Shown here in pieces: positions 10,930 through 21,238 of a DNA stretch of 64,000 nt. Made by a program: the position numbers and the translations under genes. The stretch lies in contig NZ_CP041614.1 in assembly GCF_007197555.1 (NCBI RefSeq), forward strand, positions 1,418,001-1,482,000, read 5' to 3'. Source of the stretch: Shewanella psychropiezotolerans. Lineage in GTDB: Bacteria; Pseudomonadota; Gammaproteobacteria; Enterobacterales; Shewanellaceae. The notes under the pieces are model-generated. The model saw nothing but the letters and a program-made list of their open reading frames with translations, was not told the DNA's origin and did not search any database. Numbering within the stretch: position 1 is the first letter of the stretch; every line of letters begins with the position of its first letter.

Positions 10930-12354
10930 TTAAGGTATGTACTGTGTCACACCTAATTCATCGTCTTTCTTATGTTTCAAAACAATATCGGAAGGTCTTA
11001 ATGAGCGACGTAGATCCATCTCGTCTTCACCGCGAATAAAGGTGCCACGCAGTGAGTTGGCGTAGACATCCACAATTTCGACATCGACGAAGCTGCCTAT
11101 GTGTTTAGGATCGGCCTCGAAGTTAACCACACGACTGGTTTCAGTGCGTCCTCTAAGCTCCATTGGGTTCTTGACCGAAGGGCCTTCGACCAGAATGCGC
11201 TGAACTGTGCCCAACATTTGACGGCTGTAACGCATCGCCTGCTGAGTGATACGCTCTTGCAAGATGGCCAAGCGCTCTTTCTTCTCTGCCAGAGTTACAT
11301 CGTCTGGTAGATCAGCTGCGGGAGTGCCGGGGCGTGCACTATAGATAAAGCTAAAACTATGATCGAAAGCGACATCTTCAATCAACTTCATGGTGTCGGC
11401 GAAATCTTGCTTAGATTCCCCCGGGAAGCCAATGATGAAGTCTGAGCTGATCTGAATATCAGGACGCGCCTTACGCAGACGACGAATGATCGACCTATAT
11501 TCGATAGCCATATGACCACGTTTCATCTGAGTCAGAATATGATCTGAACCCGATTGTACCGGCAGGTGCAGGAAGCTAACCAGTTCGGGGGTATCTTCAT
11601 AGACATCTATGATGTCTTGAGAGAATTCGATTGGATGGCTGGTGGTAAATCTAACCCTGTCGATACCGTCGATAGCGGCGATATAACGCAGTAGCTCGGC
11701 AAAGGTACAGATATCATCATCATGGGTCGCGCCGCGAAATGCATTCACATTCTGGCCCAGTAAATTGACTTCACGAACACCTTGCTCGGCAAGCTGAGCG
11801 ACTTCCAGGATGACGTCATCCACGGGACGGCTCACCTCTTCGCCACGTGTGTATGGTACCACGCAGAAAGAGCAATATTTACTACAGCCTTCCATTATCG
11901 AAACGAAAGCCGTCGGACCATCGGCTCTAGGCTCTGGCAGTCGATCGAACTTCTCGATTTCAGGGAAGCTGATATCGATAACAGCCTTGCCGCCTTGCTT
12001 GACCTGATCGACCATCTCAGGCAAACGATGCAAGGTTTGCGGGCCAAAGATGATGTCGACGCATTGAGCACGCTCTTTGATCATCTTGCCTTCCTGAGAG
12101 GCAACGCAGCCACCGACACCTATTATTAGGTTCGGATTTTTATCTTTTAACTTCTTCCAGCGTCCAAGTTGATGGAACACTTTTTCCTGAGCCTTTTCAC
12201 GAATAGAGCAGGTGTTCAGTAACAACACATCGGCTTCTGCAGCGTCATCTGTCAGGGTGTAGCCCTTATATTCGTCCATCAGGTCGGCCATCTTGGATGA
12301 GTCATACTCATTCATCTGACAGCCCCAGGTTTTGATATGGAGTTTCTTGCTCAT
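10930..12354 (-). CDS. miaB: tRNA-2-methylthio-N6-dimethylallyladenosine synthase MiaB
   Basis: Radical-SAM methylthiotransferase that converts i6A37 to ms2i6A37 in tRNA. The N-terminal UPF0004 domain has its three cluster Cys in [21 protein letters not shown] and GGCVASQEG. The radical-SAM motif [17 protein letters not shown] follows near residue 157, and a C-terminal TRAM domain ends the 474-residue protein. It is divergent from the ubiF-like gene, as in E. coli, with a small secreted-protein gene between them. A clear terminator follows. Confidence 0.97.
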   Translation of the reverse strand: MSKKLHIKTWGCQMNEYDSSKMADLMDEYKGYTLTDDAAEADVLLLNTCSIREKAQEKVFHQLGRWKKLKDKNPNLIIGVGGCVASQEGKMIKERAQCVDIIFGPQTLHRLPEMVDQVKQGGKAVIDISFPEIEKFDRLPEPRADGPTAFVSIMEGCSKYCSFCVVPYTRGEEVSRPVDDVILEVAQLAEQGVREVNLLGQNVNAFRGATHDDDICTFAELLRYIAAIDGIDRVRFTTSHPIEFSQDIIDVYEDTPELVSFLHLPVQSGSDHILTQMKRGHMAIEYRSIIRRLRKARPDIQISSDFIIGFPGESKQDFADTMKLIEDVAFDHSFSFIYSARPGTPAADLPDDVTLAEKKERLAILQERITQQAMRYSRQMLGTVQRILVEGPSVKNPMELRGRTETSRVVNFEADPKHIGSFVDVEIVDVYANSLRGTFIRGEDEMDLRRSLRPSDIVLKHKKDDELGVTQYIP

Positions 12355-12443
12355 CAGTTTATGTCACTCTTGGAACCACGGGAAAAACAGCGCGACATTT
12401 TACCTCTTGAACAAGTCACTGGCTAGCTTTTGGGCATTTTTAT

Positions 12444-12782
12444 TCAAAAATACTGCGGACTGTAAGTGTTACCTTGCCAAGTATTGAGTGTATTTGGTGC
12501 TTTCCTGGCGGACTTGTCTGCCTGAAGTTGTCTGTGTATTGACTGAGCCATTTGCATTGAACCTGCCCGAGCCTGAGTATAAATGTCTGCCTGTATCTGT
12601 AGTCTGAAATAGGCCAAGAGTTCCGTCGTATATTGATATAGGGCATAATCTATAGGCGAGCGATAGGTTACAGTAATGACTTCCATGGCGGAGGATCTCA
12701 TCGCCGGATTCGATGGCGCTGCCAAAGCTGTGGTAGGTAACAGGCTGCTCATGACTAATATAAAGGCTGTGATAAATTTCAT
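12444..12782 (-). CDS. Small secreted protein of unknown function
   Basis: A 112-residue product beginning MKFITAFILVMSSLLPTTALA, a clear Sec signal peptide with cleavage after ALA. The mature part of about 90 residues is polar, rich in Gln, Ala and Ser, and has no Cys. I chose the ATG at 12782 because GTGAG is placed suitably before it; another in-frame ATG is at 12797. The frame is open further upstream, but that part would run into ubiF and is not credible. I do not recognise a family. Probably periplasmic. Confidence 0.68.
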   Translation of the reverse strand: MKFITAFILVMSSLLPTTALAAPSNPAMRSSAMEVITVTYRSPIDYALYQYTTELLAYFRLQIQADIYTQARAGSMQMAQSIHRQLQADKSARKAPNTLNTWQGNTYSPQYF

Positions 12783-12998
12783 AGTATTCTCACTCATTCC
12801 ATTGGTTTGATTTGCAAGACTGAGTGTAAGGCAGGAATTTGTGTGATAATTGTACGGATTGTAAGCAGGTGTGAGTAGTTCGGCTATAGAAACATTTGCA
12901 TACTCATCTGAGAATTTTGAAATGATTGTTGGGCTATCTAATGCCTGTAAATTAGAATGAGTGATTAGGGAATGGTTATTTGATGTGTAGGAGTCTTG

Positions 12999-14191
12999 GT
13001 GAGTCAATCGCAAACTGAAATTACTAAAAGAGATGTGGTTATCTTGGGGGAGGCATGATCGGTGCCGCAACGGCCATAGGTTTAGCGCAACTAGGCTTGA
13101 GTGTTACCGTGATTGAGGCGTTCAGACCCGAGGCATACTGCAGTGAGCAGGCCATAGATTTAAGAGTCTCTGCAATTAGCTTAGCTACTGAGACCTTGCT
13201 GGAGCGTCTAGGTGCGCTCGAGAGTTTGACTCAGATGCGACGAGCGCCATATTTAGGTCTGGAAACCTGGGAGCTAGAGGGATGTATCACTCGTTTTCAT
13301 GCCAATGCCATAGGTGTGTCTCATCTCGGGCATATTGTCGAGAACCGTTTGATCCAGTTGGCCTTGTGGCAAGAGTTCGAGTCTCTCGATAACCTCGAGT
13401 TACTTTGCCCCAGAAGTCTTGATAGCTTTAGTCGCTCCGAGAACGGGGTTTGTGTGACCTTAGACGATGGTCAGCGACTCGATGCCAAGTTATTAGTCGG
13501 TGCCGATGGGGCCAACTCTCAGGTTAGAACTTGGGCCGGGATCGGCTTAACGGGTTGGGATTATGCCCAGTCGGCCATGTTGATTAATATCGAGACGGCC
13601 ATAGAGCAACAAGATGTGACCTGGCAACAGTTTACCCCCAAAGGTCCCAGATCTCTGTTACCACTCCCGGGAAATAATGCTTCTCTGGTCTGGTATGATG
13701 ATGCCAGTCGAATCGCTCAGCTATCGAAATTGAGTAACACAGCTCTGGCTCAGCAGATTAAGATGCATTTTCCTGAGCGATTGGACAGGCAGTTTGAAGT
13801 CTTGAATAAAGGCAGTTTTAAGTTGACCCGACGCCATGCTCAATCTTACTTTTCCGATAATCTGGTAATTTTAGGTGATGCGGCTCACACCATTAATCCC
13901 CTAGCTGGACAAGGGGTCAATATTGGCTTTAAAGATGTCGATGCATTGATCTCGGTGATTTCGAATAAACTGAGTCAGCAAGAGGCTTGGTGGAGCAATG
14001 CTGCATTGAGTGAATACCAAACTCGTCGTTACCGAGATAATCAACTGATGATGTCGGCAATGGATCTGTTTTATGCCGGATTTAGCAATGATTTACTACC
14101 ACTAAAAGTACTGCGAAATGCTGCGCTTAAGTTTGCGAATATCGACTCGCCGATTAAGAAACAAGTGCTCAAATATGCCATGGGACTCTAA
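12999..14191 (+). CDS. ubiF: UbiF/UbiH/VisC-family FAD monooxygenase, frame broken in a G5 run
   Basis: Flavin-dependent hydroxylase of the ubiquinone pathway. Visible family motifs are the dinucleotide-binding start (LGGGMIGAATAIGLAQ), the mid-protein LVGADGANSQVR, and GDAAHTINPLAGQGVNIGFKD. The intact frame opens only at an ATG at 13055, in the middle of the GxGxxG loop. A GTG at 12999 with TAGGAG before it opens the true N-terminus (VSQSQTEITKRDVVIL). The frames join if the G run at 13046-13050 has six bases, giving about 397 residues. UbiF rather than UbiH or UbiI is inferred from its position next to miaB, as in E. coli. Confidence 0.85.
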
Positions 14192-14395
14192 CCCAATTAC
14201 GGATATTAGCGCTATTTAAACTCGGGCCTTAGGATCCGTATGGCGCATCTACGAGTTTCTCGATCAAACCAATTTTGCTTATAATTTGTTGCGCCGTGGA
14301 TTGAGTGTTAAAATGCCGCGTTTTTATTTTGCGCGTGACGTTTAGCCGGCATCATTGTACGGCGGGTGTGCGCCTCGTATTAAAGAATGGGCTAA

Positions 14396-14980
14396 ATGAG
14401 TAACATAAAACTGATTGTAGGACTCGCTAATCCTGGTGAAAAATATGCGCAGACCCGACATAACGCTGGGGCTTGGTATGTACAAGAGCTCGCCAGAATA
14501 TGCGGTGCAACTCTGATCGCCGATAGCAAGTATTATGGCTTAACCGCTAGAGTGAACCTGCATGGTAAAGATGTTCGTTTACTGATCCCGAGTACGTTTA
14601 TGAATCTCAGTGGTAAGTCAGTTGGTGCGATGGCGAATTTCTTTCGTATCCAAGCCGATGAGATCTTAGTCGCTCATGATGAACTCGATATGCCACCTGG
14701 AGTGGCCAAGTTCAAACTGGGTGGTGGGCACGGTGGTCATAACGGTTTAAAAGATATCATTGCCAGCATGGGGAATGATAAAGGTTTCTATCGATTACGA
14801 ATCGGCATAGGTCATCCTGGTGATAGAAACCAAGTCAGTAATTATGTACTGGGCAAGGCTTCGGCAGCTGAGCAGACTCAGATTGAAACTGTGCTCGATG
14901 AGGCTGTACGCTCAACCGAGTTATTGTTTACTGAAGACATGGCAAAAGCCATGAACAGGTTGCACACCTTTAAAGCTTAG
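14396..14980 (+). CDS. pth: Peptidyl-tRNA hydrolase
   Basis: Cytoplasmic enzyme that releases tRNA from prematurely dropped peptidyl-tRNA. The signature [22 protein letters not shown] at the N-terminus holds the conserved Asn and His, and [10 protein letters not shown] holds the catalytic Asp. The length of 194 residues is standard. It lies 130 bp before ychF, the usual pth-ychF order. Confidence 0.97.
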   Translation: MSNIKLIVGLANPGEKYAQTRHNAGAWYVQELARICGATLIADSKYYGLTARVNLHGKDVRLLIPSTFMNLSGKSVGAMANFFRIQADEILVAHDELDMPPGVAKFKLGGGHGGHNGLKDIIASMGNDKGFYRLRIGIGHPGDRNQVSNYVLGKASAAEQTQIETVLDEAVRSTELLFTEDMAKAMNRLHTFKA

Positions 14981-15110
14981 AGGTGTATTTGTTTAAGTCT
15001 TAAACCGCATTGGTTTATAACAAAATTTGATGAAGTGACACTTGGTGACTTCTTAAGAACTTAACTGGCAGTATTACTGTTAGTTTACTATTGATATTAA
15101 AGGTAAAGAT

Positions 15111-16202
15111 ATGGGTTTTAAATGTGGCATCGTAGGCCTGCCAAACGTAGGTAAATCAACGTTATTTAATGCGTTAACTAAAGCTGGCATCGAAGCGTCG
15201 AATTTTCCGTTTTGTACGATCGAACCCAATACTGGTGTCGTGCCTGTACCCGACTCTCGTCTCGATGCCTTAGCACAGATAGTTAACCCTGAACGTGTAA
15301 TACCGACAACGATGGAGTTTGTCGACATTGCAGGTCTGGTTGCAGGTGCATCTAAAGGTGAAGGACTGGGTAATAAGTTTCTGGCTAATATCCGTGAAAC
15401 AGATGCCATCGGTCACGTTGTGCGTTGTTTCGAAGATGAGAACATTGTGCATGTCGCTAATAAGATCTCACCAGCCGAAGATATCGAAGTGATCAACACT
15501 GAACTGGCTTTGGCGGATCTGGATTCATGTGAGCGTGCTATTCATCGTCAGGCAAAGCGTGCTAAAGGTGGCGATCAAGAGGCTAAATTTGAAGTCTCTG
15601 TGCTGGAGAAGATGCTTGCTCCTTTGAACGAAGGCACTATGTTACGTTCTTTAGATTTGTCGGTCGAAGAGAAAGCCGCTGTTGCTTATCTGAACTTCTT
15701 GACGCTAAAGCCTACCATGTATATCGCTAACGTGGCCGATGATGGTTTCGAAAACAATCCGCATCTGGATACAGTTCGTGAAATAGCAGCGAAAGAGAAT
15801 GCTGTTGTCGTGGCAGTATGCGCCTCGATTGAATCAGAGCTTGGAGAGATGGACCCTGAAGATCGCGACGAGTTCATGGCAGATCTTGGTTTGGAAGAGC
15901 CTGGTTTAGACCGTGTAATTCGTGCCGGTTACGATCTACTGACACTGCAAACATACTTCACTGCAGGTGTTAAAGAGGTTCGTGCCTGGACTGTTGCCAT
16001 AGGTGCGACAGCCCCACAAGCTGCCGGCGTGATCCACACAGATTTTGAACGTGGCTTCATTCGTGCTCAAGTTATGGCTTATGACGACTTCATTACCTAT
16101 AAAGGTGAGGCCGGCGCTAAAGAAGCTGGTAAGCTAAAAGTAGAAGGCAAATCTTATATAGTGAAAGATGGAGATGTGATGCATTTCCTCTTTAACGTAT
16201 AA
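15111..16202 (+). CDS. ychF: Redox-regulated ATPase YchF (Obg family)
   Basis: Ribosome-associated P-loop NTPase that binds ATP rather than GTP. The G1 loop [15 protein letters not shown] is at residues 8-22, the G3 motif is in [18 protein letters not shown], and a C-terminal TGS domain ends in [10 protein letters not shown]. The 363-residue length is normal. Downstream of pth and followed by its own terminator. Confidence 0.97.
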   Translation: MGFKCGIVGLPNVGKSTLFNALTKAGIEASNFPFCTIEPNTGVVPVPDSRLDALAQIVNPERVIPTTMEFVDIAGLVAGASKGEGLGNKFLANIRETDAIGHVVRCFEDENIVHVANKISPAEDIEVINTELALADLDSCERAIHRQAKRAKGGDQEAKFEVSVLEKMLAPLNEGTMLRSLDLSVEEKAAVAYLNFLTLKPTMYIANVADDGFENNPHLDTVREIAAKENAVVVAVCASIESELGEMDPEDRDEFMADLGLEEPGLDRVIRAGYDLLTLQTYFTAGVKEVRAWTVAIGATAPQAAGVIHTDFERGFIRAQVMAYDDFITYKGEAGAKEAGKLKVEGKSYIVKDGDVMHFLFNV

Positions 16203-16276
16203 GGGTTTGACCCTTATGCTCATACTCATATTAGGACGTGAAGCTTAATTTCATGGCTATAAGTTGGTGATGTAAT

Positions 16277-16309
16277 AAAGGCTCAATGGTATTCATTGAG
16301 CCTTTTTGC
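16277..16309 (+). terminator. Intrinsic terminator after ychF
   Basis: AAAGGCTCAATG and CATTGAGCCTTT form a long stem around a short loop (GTATT), followed by a T-run. It is 75 bp after the ychF stop. Confidence 0.88.
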
Positions 16310-16443
16310 TTTTATGGGAGGGCTCTTTCGCGTCAGCTCTCTATCTCTATGGCGTTTAAGCGGCTATATTTGTGCATCTGCTGCTCAGTTTGGTGAAGTA
16401 ATAGCCGAACGGTAGATTTAGTTTCAATTAGCGAAAAAAGCGG

Positions 16444-16472
16444 TTGACCTCAATACGCTGAATAAGCATAAT
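16444..16472 (+). promoter_or_regulatory. Sigma-70 promoter of the tRNA array
   Basis: TTGACC at 16444-16449 and CATAAT at 16467-16472 are separated by 17 bp. They are followed by a GC-rich stretch (ACGCCCCG), the discriminator type typical of stringently controlled stable-RNA promoters. The first tRNA begins 38 bp downstream of the -10 element. Confidence 0.7.
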
Positions 16473-16479
16473 ACGCCCC

Positions 16480-16498
16480 GTTCCTCACCAAGAGGAAC
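16480..16498 (+). other. Leader hairpin before the first tRNA
   Basis: GTTCCTC and GAGGAAC form a 7-bp stem around ACCAA in the short leader between the promoter and the first tRNA-Met. It has no U-run, so it is probably a processing or stability element rather than a terminator. Confidence 0.45.
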
Positions 16499-16509
16499 AG
16501 GTGTACAGT

Positions 16510-16586
16510 GGCAATATAGCTCAGCTGGTTAGAGCACAGCATTCATAATGCTGGGGTCGCAGGTTCAAGTCCCGCTATTGCTACCA
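16510..16586 (+). tRNA. tRNA-Met (CAT), copy 1
   Basis: 77 nt with an encoded CCA end. The acceptor pairs GGCAATA with TATTGCT, the anticodon loop reads TTCATAA with CAT, and the T arm contains GGTTCAAGTCC. Elongator type, judged from the TAGCTCAG D arm and the fully paired acceptor. Confidence 0.95.
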
Positions 16587-16620
16587 TCTTTCTCAGGATG
16601 TTAAACCGAGTGCAGTGTTA

Positions 16621-16664
16621 AGTGAGGTCTAGTGCTTAGGTTCAAGTCTCATTATTCACTAGCA
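16621..16664 (+). pseudogene. 44-nt tRNA-like remnant, copy 1
   Basis: AGTGA and TCACT can pair as a short acceptor-like stem around a T-arm-like stretch (TTAGGTTCAAGTCTCA), ending TAGCA. A near copy lies at 17186-17229 with an intact ACCA end. It follows tRNA-Met copy 1 at the same distance as the other follows copy 2, so it was duplicated with it. No anticodon arm remains. Confidence 0.6.
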
Positions 16665-16724
16665 TCTTTTCTCAGGATGTTAAACCGAGTCATCTTTCCC
16701 CTAGATGTAAAACTAGAGATATGT

Positions 16725-16809
<85 letters not shown>

Positions 16810-16856
16810 TTTATATTGAATAATAGGTTTTCCTATTTTTCGAAACGTGTTTTGAT

Positions 16857-16931
16857 TGGGGTATCGCCAAGCGGTAAGGCACCGGGTTTTGATCTCGGCA
16901 TTCCCAGGTTCGAATCCTGGTACCCCAGCCA
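16857..16931 (+). tRNA. tRNA-Gln (TTG), copy 1
   Basis: 75 nt with encoded CCA. The acceptor pairs TGGGGTA with TACCCCA, and the anticodon TTG lies in TTTTGAT. This copy has CATTCCC at the 3' side of the anticodon arm and variable loop, where copies 2 and 3 have CATCCCC. Confidence 0.95.
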
Positions 16932-16963
16932 TTTTCTCACGTTTCAGTAATCTAAAAGATTAT

Positions 16964-17038
16964 TGGGGTATCGCCAAGCGGTAAGGCACCGGGTTTTGAT
17001 CTCGGCATCCCCAGGTTCGAATCCTGGTACCCCAGCCA
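16964..17038 (+). tRNA. tRNA-Gln (TTG), copy 2
   Basis: 75 nt with encoded CCA; anticodon TTG. Differs from copy 1 by one base near the variable loop (CATCCCC). It lies 32 bp after copy 1. Confidence 0.95.
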
Positions 17039-17073
17039 TTTTTATACGTGATAACGTATCGATTGGTTTATGT

Positions 17074-17150
17074 GGCAATATAGCTCAGCTGGTTAGAGCA
17101 CAGCATTCATAATGCTGGGGTCGCAGGTTCAAGTCCCGCTATTGCTACCA
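17074..17150 (+). tRNA. tRNA-Met (CAT), copy 2
   Basis: 77 nt with encoded CCA, identical to copy 1 by eye. The flank after it also resembles that after copy 1, which shows duplication of a larger unit. Confidence 0.95.
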
Positions 17151-17185
17151 TCTTCTCTCAGGATGTAAAATCGAGTGCAGTGTTA

Positions 17186-17229
17186 AGTGAGGTCTAGTGC
17201 TTAGGTTCAAGTCTCATTGTTCACTACCA
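17186..17229 (+). pseudogene. 44-nt tRNA-like remnant, copy 2
   Basis: Near-identical to the remnant at 16621-16664. The short AGTGA/TCACT stem is followed by ACCA, and the centre keeps a T-loop-like GGTTCAAGT. It is too short for a tRNA and lacks an anticodon arm. Confidence 0.6.
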
Positions 17230-17259
17230 TCTATTCAAGATGTAAAATTGGAGATCAGT

Positions 17260-17344
<85 letters not shown>

Positions 17345-17417
17345 TTATTAAAAAGGTTAAAGGCTATTTTAGCTGCGAAAGTAGTAAATAGAGTCTGTAG
17401 CTTAGTAAGAAATTTGT

Positions 17418-17492
17418 TGGGGTATCGCCAAGCGGTAAGGCACCGGGTTTTGATCTCGGCATCCCCAGGTTCGAATCCTGGTACCCCAGCCA
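17418..17492 (+). tRNA. tRNA-Gln (TTG), copy 3
   Basis: 75 nt with encoded CCA; anticodon TTG; same as copy 2 by eye. Confidence 0.95.
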
Positions 17493-17608
17493 CTTTTAAC
17501 ATCTACTCAAGATGAAAAACTAGAGCGTGAATTTGACTCGTGCTATATTTATATAGAAGCGGGATTTAATTCCAAGACATCTTAATCAAGATGTAAACTT
17601 GATGCAGT

Positions 17609-17693
<85 letters not shown>

Positions 17694-17780
17694 TTTTAAA
17701 CATAAAGGTTGGGTTAAACTGATTTTATGTCTCAGATACATTTAATGTATCTCATCCTATTCAGATGTAAAACTTATGCA

Positions 17781-17946
17781 GTGCGGGAGTGGTGGTGTTG
17801 ATATTAGACACGCCAGATTTATCTCTTAGCCTGTCATCTATTCAAGATGTAAAATTGAAGTCAGTGCGGGAGTGGTGGTGTTGATATTAGACACGCCAGA
17901 TTTATCTCTTAGCCTGTCATCTATTCAAGATGTAAAATTGAAGTCA
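17781..17946 (+). repeat. Two tandem 83-bp units with decayed tRNA-Leu
   Basis: Units at 17781-17863 and 17864-17946 are identical by eye. Each starts GTGCGGGAGTGGTGG, keeps AGACACGCCAGATTTA of tRNA-Leu, then diverges (TCTCTTAGCCTG) and ends with the spacer motif AAGATGTAAAATTGAAGTCA. The next position in register holds the intact tRNA-Leu copy 4. The D arm is changed and the anticodon stem, variable arm and T arm are lost, so no functional tRNA can form. Confidence 0.85.
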
Positions 17947-17948
17947 GT

Positions 17949-18033
<85 letters not shown>

Positions 18034-18049
18034 TTTATTGAAACAGTAA

Positions 18050-18074
18050 AGCCTGTCTTACGACGGGCTTTTTT
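18050..18074 (+). terminator. Intrinsic terminator of the tRNA array
   Basis: AGCCTGTC and GACGGGCT pair around TTAC with one G-T pair, followed by a T-run. It lies 17 bp after the last tRNA. Confidence 0.85.
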
Positions 18075-18438
18075 GTGTCTGGAATTTACAGGTCAATCTC
18101 TGCAATTTTATCAGGATGTAAACTTGATGCTGTGCGGGAGCACTCCGCTGTAAAGGTCTGTTTAAGAGATGACTGGTTTAAAGGATTTGTTCTTTTAGAG
18201 ACTGTAGGCTCGTCAGATTTAGTTTCTGGCATCATGGGTATGATAGAGGGCTTTAACTTGTTAGAACCTCAAATAGGGCTTATGAACCTAAAGGCTTGAT
18301 ACAAATAGAGGCTCCCTGTCATGAACGCGCCTATATTCTATTGCTTACCTCTTTCCTTTTGATAGCCTCCCTTGTTAGTCAGATGTAAAAACGACTCTTT
18401 TATGGCATCATCCTATTTAAACTGAAAAGGAGATTATT
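18075..18438. other. Non-coding stretch with a decayed tRNA-Leu
   Basis: Lies beyond the terminator. It contains the spacer motif at 18114 and GCGGGAG at 18134. At 18204-18243 a segment aligns closely with the D-loop to variable-arm part of tRNA-Leu (TCAGATTTAGTTTCTGGC). These pieces are separated by unrelated bases. The spacer motif recurs at 18381. A 74-codon open frame crosses this relic and is not credible as a gene. Confidence 0.65.
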
Positions 18439-18891
18439 TTGAAAGGGACATTTATAGCTTTTCTCTGCTTAATAGGGATGTCTGGTTTTTTATATGCTGC
18501 ACCAAGCGAGCTAGTTATCGACTCGAAGGTAAAACCTAAATCATATGAGCGCTATATTCGAGCGGTTCATAAAGAAATTCCAGCATCTAAAAACATCAAA
18601 TTCACCCGCTTTGCGATTATTGAAGGCATGCTAAATACTAAAGGCATTGCCTGGGTCTTTGAGGGCGAGGGAGATGGCTATATTTTAGCGCGCTTCGATT
18701 ATAGAGGTGACACCAATGTGATGCGTATCGAATATGATGACAAGCTTGTGCAGCTTAAATATCATGCTGCATTGGGTGATTACATTTGTGAAAATAACCT
18801 AGATGATATCTGCTATAAGAACAGCCGTGGTTATTATAACTATATAAAAAACCTGCGAAATAGCATTAAACGTGAATTGGCTAAGGGGTAA
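18439..18891 (+). CDS. Small secreted protein of unknown function, first of a pair
   Basis: A 150-residue product starting at TTG, with AAGGAGAT placed well before it. The first 21 residues (GTFIAFLCLIGMSGFLYAA) form a Sec signal peptide. The mature part alternates charged and hydrophobic residues as in a beta-sheet (residues 50-110), has two Cys near 117 and 125, and ends with a basic helix. I do not recognise a family. It is followed after 3 bp by another small secreted protein, so the two form an operon. Confidence 0.75.
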   Translation: MKGTFIAFLCLIGMSGFLYAAPSELVIDSKVKPKSYERYIRAVHKEIPASKNIKFTRFAIIEGMLNTKGIAWVFEGEGDGYILARFDYRGDTNVMRIEYDDKLVQLKYHAALGDYICENNLDDICYKNSRGYYNYIKNLRNSIKRELAKG

Positions 18892-18894
18892 GCG

Positions 18895-19299
18895 ATGAAG
18901 GTTAAAATATCGATCATTCTCATTTTATTATTTAGCCTCTCATCCCAAGCATATGAGCTTAAGTTTTACGCGAACCCTGTACCATTCAGTCCTTATGTCG
19001 AAGATATCGATGGCTTGCTTGAGCCTGCCGTTAGTCGTAATCATTGGACGTATCGTGTAGAGGAAGGGAGACGTTATGCTCATTTAGAATATAAGTCCTA
19101 TCGCATCGAAGTTGAGCTGCTTGTTGAAAACGGTGGGGTATCCATAGTTGAGCTTTCGGTGGCTCGTCCAGAGTGCAAAAGAAAATGCAATATAGATCAG
19201 GATAAAGTCGACGCCTGGTTAGTAGGTATGCGCAGGCACATAGCGCTTGCTGTGACTAAAGCATTCCGAGAGGATGCCTTGAAGCAGATATATCTCTAA
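18895..19299 (+). CDS. Small secreted protein of unknown function, second of a pair
   Basis: A 134-residue product with a signal peptide (VKISIILILLFSLSSQA). The mature protein shows alternating strands around HLEYKSYRIEVELLVENGG, a CKRKC Cys pair, and a C-terminal helix. The layout of strands, two Cys and terminal helix resembles the preceding protein, so the pair may be diverged duplicates; sequence identity is low. Its start is 3 bp after the previous stop. Probably periplasmic; no function assigned. Confidence 0.75.
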   Translation: MKVKISIILILLFSLSSQAYELKFYANPVPFSPYVEDIDGLLEPAVSRNHWTYRVEEGRRYAHLEYKSYRIEVELLVENGGVSIVELSVARPECKRKCNIDQDKVDAWLVGMRRHIALAVTKAFREDALKQIYL

Positions 19300-19307
19300 T
19301 TGCTAGG

Positions 19308-19340
19308 CACAAAAAAGGCACTCATCGAGTGCCTTTAATC
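19308..19340. terminator. Bidirectional intrinsic terminator
   Basis: AAAGGCACTC and GAGTGCCTTT form a 10-bp stem around ATC. The minus side runs into seven T and ends prs; the plus side has a shorter T-run and would end the small secreted-protein operon. Confidence 0.85.
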
Positions 19341-19359
19341 ATTTACAGTCAAATATTGA

Positions 19360-20307
19360 CTAGTGTTTAAACATCGCAGAGATAGACTCTTCGTTGCTAA
19401 CACGACGGATAGCTTCGGCCAAAACCGCAGACATAGACAATTGAGTCACTTTTTCAAGTGCCTCAATATCTTTTTCTAGGGGAATGGTGTCGGTAACGAT
19501 AACTTCATCGATAACAGACTCGGCGATATTCTTAGCCGCATTACCCGAAAATACTGGATGAGTCGCGTAAGCAAATACACGGTTAGCGCCATGCTCTTTC
19601 AGGGCTTCGGCAGCCTTGCATAGAGTGCCGCCGGTATCGATCATATCATCGACGATGATACAGTCACGACCTTGAACGTCACCTATGATGTGCATTACCT
19701 GAGCAACGTTAGCCTGTGGACGACGCTTATCGATAATGGCGAGATCAGAGTCATCCAGTAGTTTAGCTACTGCGCGGGCGCGAACAACACCACCGATATC
19801 CGGAGAAACAACGACTGGGTTATCAAGATTCTTTGATAGCATATCTTCTAGCAACACAGGGCTACCAAATACGTTATCGACAGGAACATCGAAGAAACCC
19901 TGGATCTGCTCAGCATGCAGGTCACAAGTTAACACGCGGTCAACACCTACGCTCGATAGGAAGTCTGCGACAACTTTGGCTGTAATAGGGACTCGAGCGC
20001 TGCGTACGCGACGGTCTTGACGAGCGTAACCGAAGTAAGGGATCACTGCGGTAATACGTCCGGCCGATGCACGACGTAATGCGTCGACCATCACGATAAG
20101 TTCCATCAAGTTATCGTTGGTCGGTGCACATGTAGATTGAATGATAAAGACATCCGCCCCACGTACATTTTCGTTTATCTGGACACTGATTTCCCCGTCG
20201 CTGAACACGCCTACTGCTGCGTTTCCGAGTTTGCAGAATAGACGATCGGCTATCTTCTTAGCGAGAGCAGGTGTTGCGTTACCAGCAAAAAGTTTAATGT
20301 CAGGCAC
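19360..20307 (-). CDS. prs: Ribose-phosphate pyrophosphokinase
   Basis: Makes PRPP from ribose 5-phosphate and ATP for nucleotide, His and Trp synthesis. The PRPP loop [14 protein letters not shown] is near residue 215, and [17 protein letters not shown] is the family signature. An ATG at 20334 would add nine unusual residues. I chose the GTG at 20307 ([12 protein letters not shown] follows), which gives exactly the family length of 315 residues and has GAGG before it. It follows ispE, 73 bp away, in the lolB-ispE-prs order. Confidence 0.96.
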   Translation of the reverse strand: MPDIKLFAGNATPALAKKIADRLFCKLGNAAVGVFSDGEISVQINENVRGADVFIIQSTCAPTNDNLMELIVMVDALRRASAGRITAVIPYFGYARQDRRVRSARVPITAKVVADFLSSVGVDRVLTCDLHAEQIQGFFDVPVDNVFGSPVLLEDMLSKNLDNPVVVSPDIGGVVRARAVAKLLDDSDLAIIDKRRPQANVAQVMHIIGDVQGRDCIIVDDMIDTGGTLCKAAEALKEHGANRVFAYATHPVFSGNAAKNIAESVIDEVIVTDTIPLEKDIEALEKVTQLSMSAVLAEAIRRVSNEESISAMFKH

Positions 20308-20380
20308 TGTATGAACCTCAGGCGTATGCTTCATTTTTAGTGGCTGGAGTAAGATTAGGTCTACTCCAGAGCTTTAGCCT

Positions 20381-21238
20381 CTATAGTCGAGTTAAATGCG
20401 ACTCTAGGGGCGATATATTTGTCCCTTTAGCGACAAAGCCTCGCATGTCCTTCGGCAATTTAGCCAGGACCTCTAAGGCTTGATGCTGCAGTTCGAATTG
20501 ACCGAAAATACACGCTCCGGTTCCAGTCATTCTAGACGGCGCATATTCTATCAGCCAGCCCAAGGTGTTGGCAACTTGAGGGTAGCGTTTAACGACGAAA
20601 TCTTGGCAATCATTTTTCCATGGGGCACTCATCAAGGAGTCTATGTCTAACTTAGGAGTGTCGCGGGTAAGTTGTGGATTTTGGAACACAGCTGCAGTGG
20701 AAACATGTACATCGGGTATAAGGATCAAGTACCAATGCTCTTTCGGTGCAAAGGGGATGAGTTTTTCGCCGACACCTTCGGCAAATGCAGATAAACCATT
20801 AATAAAAACAGGCACATCGGCACCAAGCTCTAAGCCTAGCACCATCAGTTGATCCTTAGATAACTGAGTGTCCCAGAGTGCATTTAATGCCACTAAAGTG
20901 GTGGCTGCATCGGACGAACCTCCACCTATTCCTCCCCCCATAGGCAAGCGTTTATCCAGCCAAATTTCTGCACCTTTTTGGCAATTACAAAATTTTTGCA
21001 ATGATTTTGCGGCTAAGAGAATTAAGTTATCACAATCTGCGACAGCGTTATTCATGTTCGAGTGTAACGTTAAATCTGATGATTGGGTGACTCTAAAGTC
21101 TAAATAGTCACAATAATCGACAAATTGAAACAGAGTCTGTAATTCATGGTAGCCATCATCACGTTGATTATTGATGTGTAAAAAGAGGTTGAGTTTTGCC
21201 GGGGCTGGCCAACCTAATGATAAATTCGTGTCTGTCAT
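20381..21238 (-). CDS. ispE: 4-diphosphocytidyl-2-C-methyl-D-erythritol kinase
   Basis: GHMP kinase of the MEP isoprenoid pathway. The ATP-binding loop [20 protein letters not shown] is near residue 95, and the N-terminus [13 protein letters not shown] is typical. The product is 285 residues. Its ATG directly follows the lolB stop codon, so the two are tightly coupled. It contains a C6 run (20934-20939) that reads in frame, unlike the broken runs elsewhere. Confidence 0.96.
   Translation of the reverse strand: MTDTNLSLGWPAPAKLNLFLHINNQRDDGYHELQTLFQFVDYCDYLDFRVTQSSDLTLHSNMNNAVADCDNLILLAAKSLQKFCNCQKGAEIWLDKRLPMGGGIGGGSSDAATTLVALNALWDTQLSKDQLMVLGLELGADVPVFINGLSAFAEGVGEKLIPFAPKEHWYLILIPDVHVSTAAVFQNPQLTRDTPKLDIDSLMSAPWKNDCQDFVVKRYPQVANTLGWLIEYAPSRMTGTGACIFGQFELQHQALEVLAKLPKDMRGFVAKGTNISPLESHLTRL

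Noticed and set aside
12783..13070. N-terminal extension of the small secreted protein at 12444
   Set aside because: It would overlap the ubiF start, lacks a ribosome site, and would bury the signal peptide inside the protein.
18075..18299. A 74-codon open frame after the tRNA terminator
   Set aside because: It crosses a decayed tRNA-Leu and has no ribosome site.
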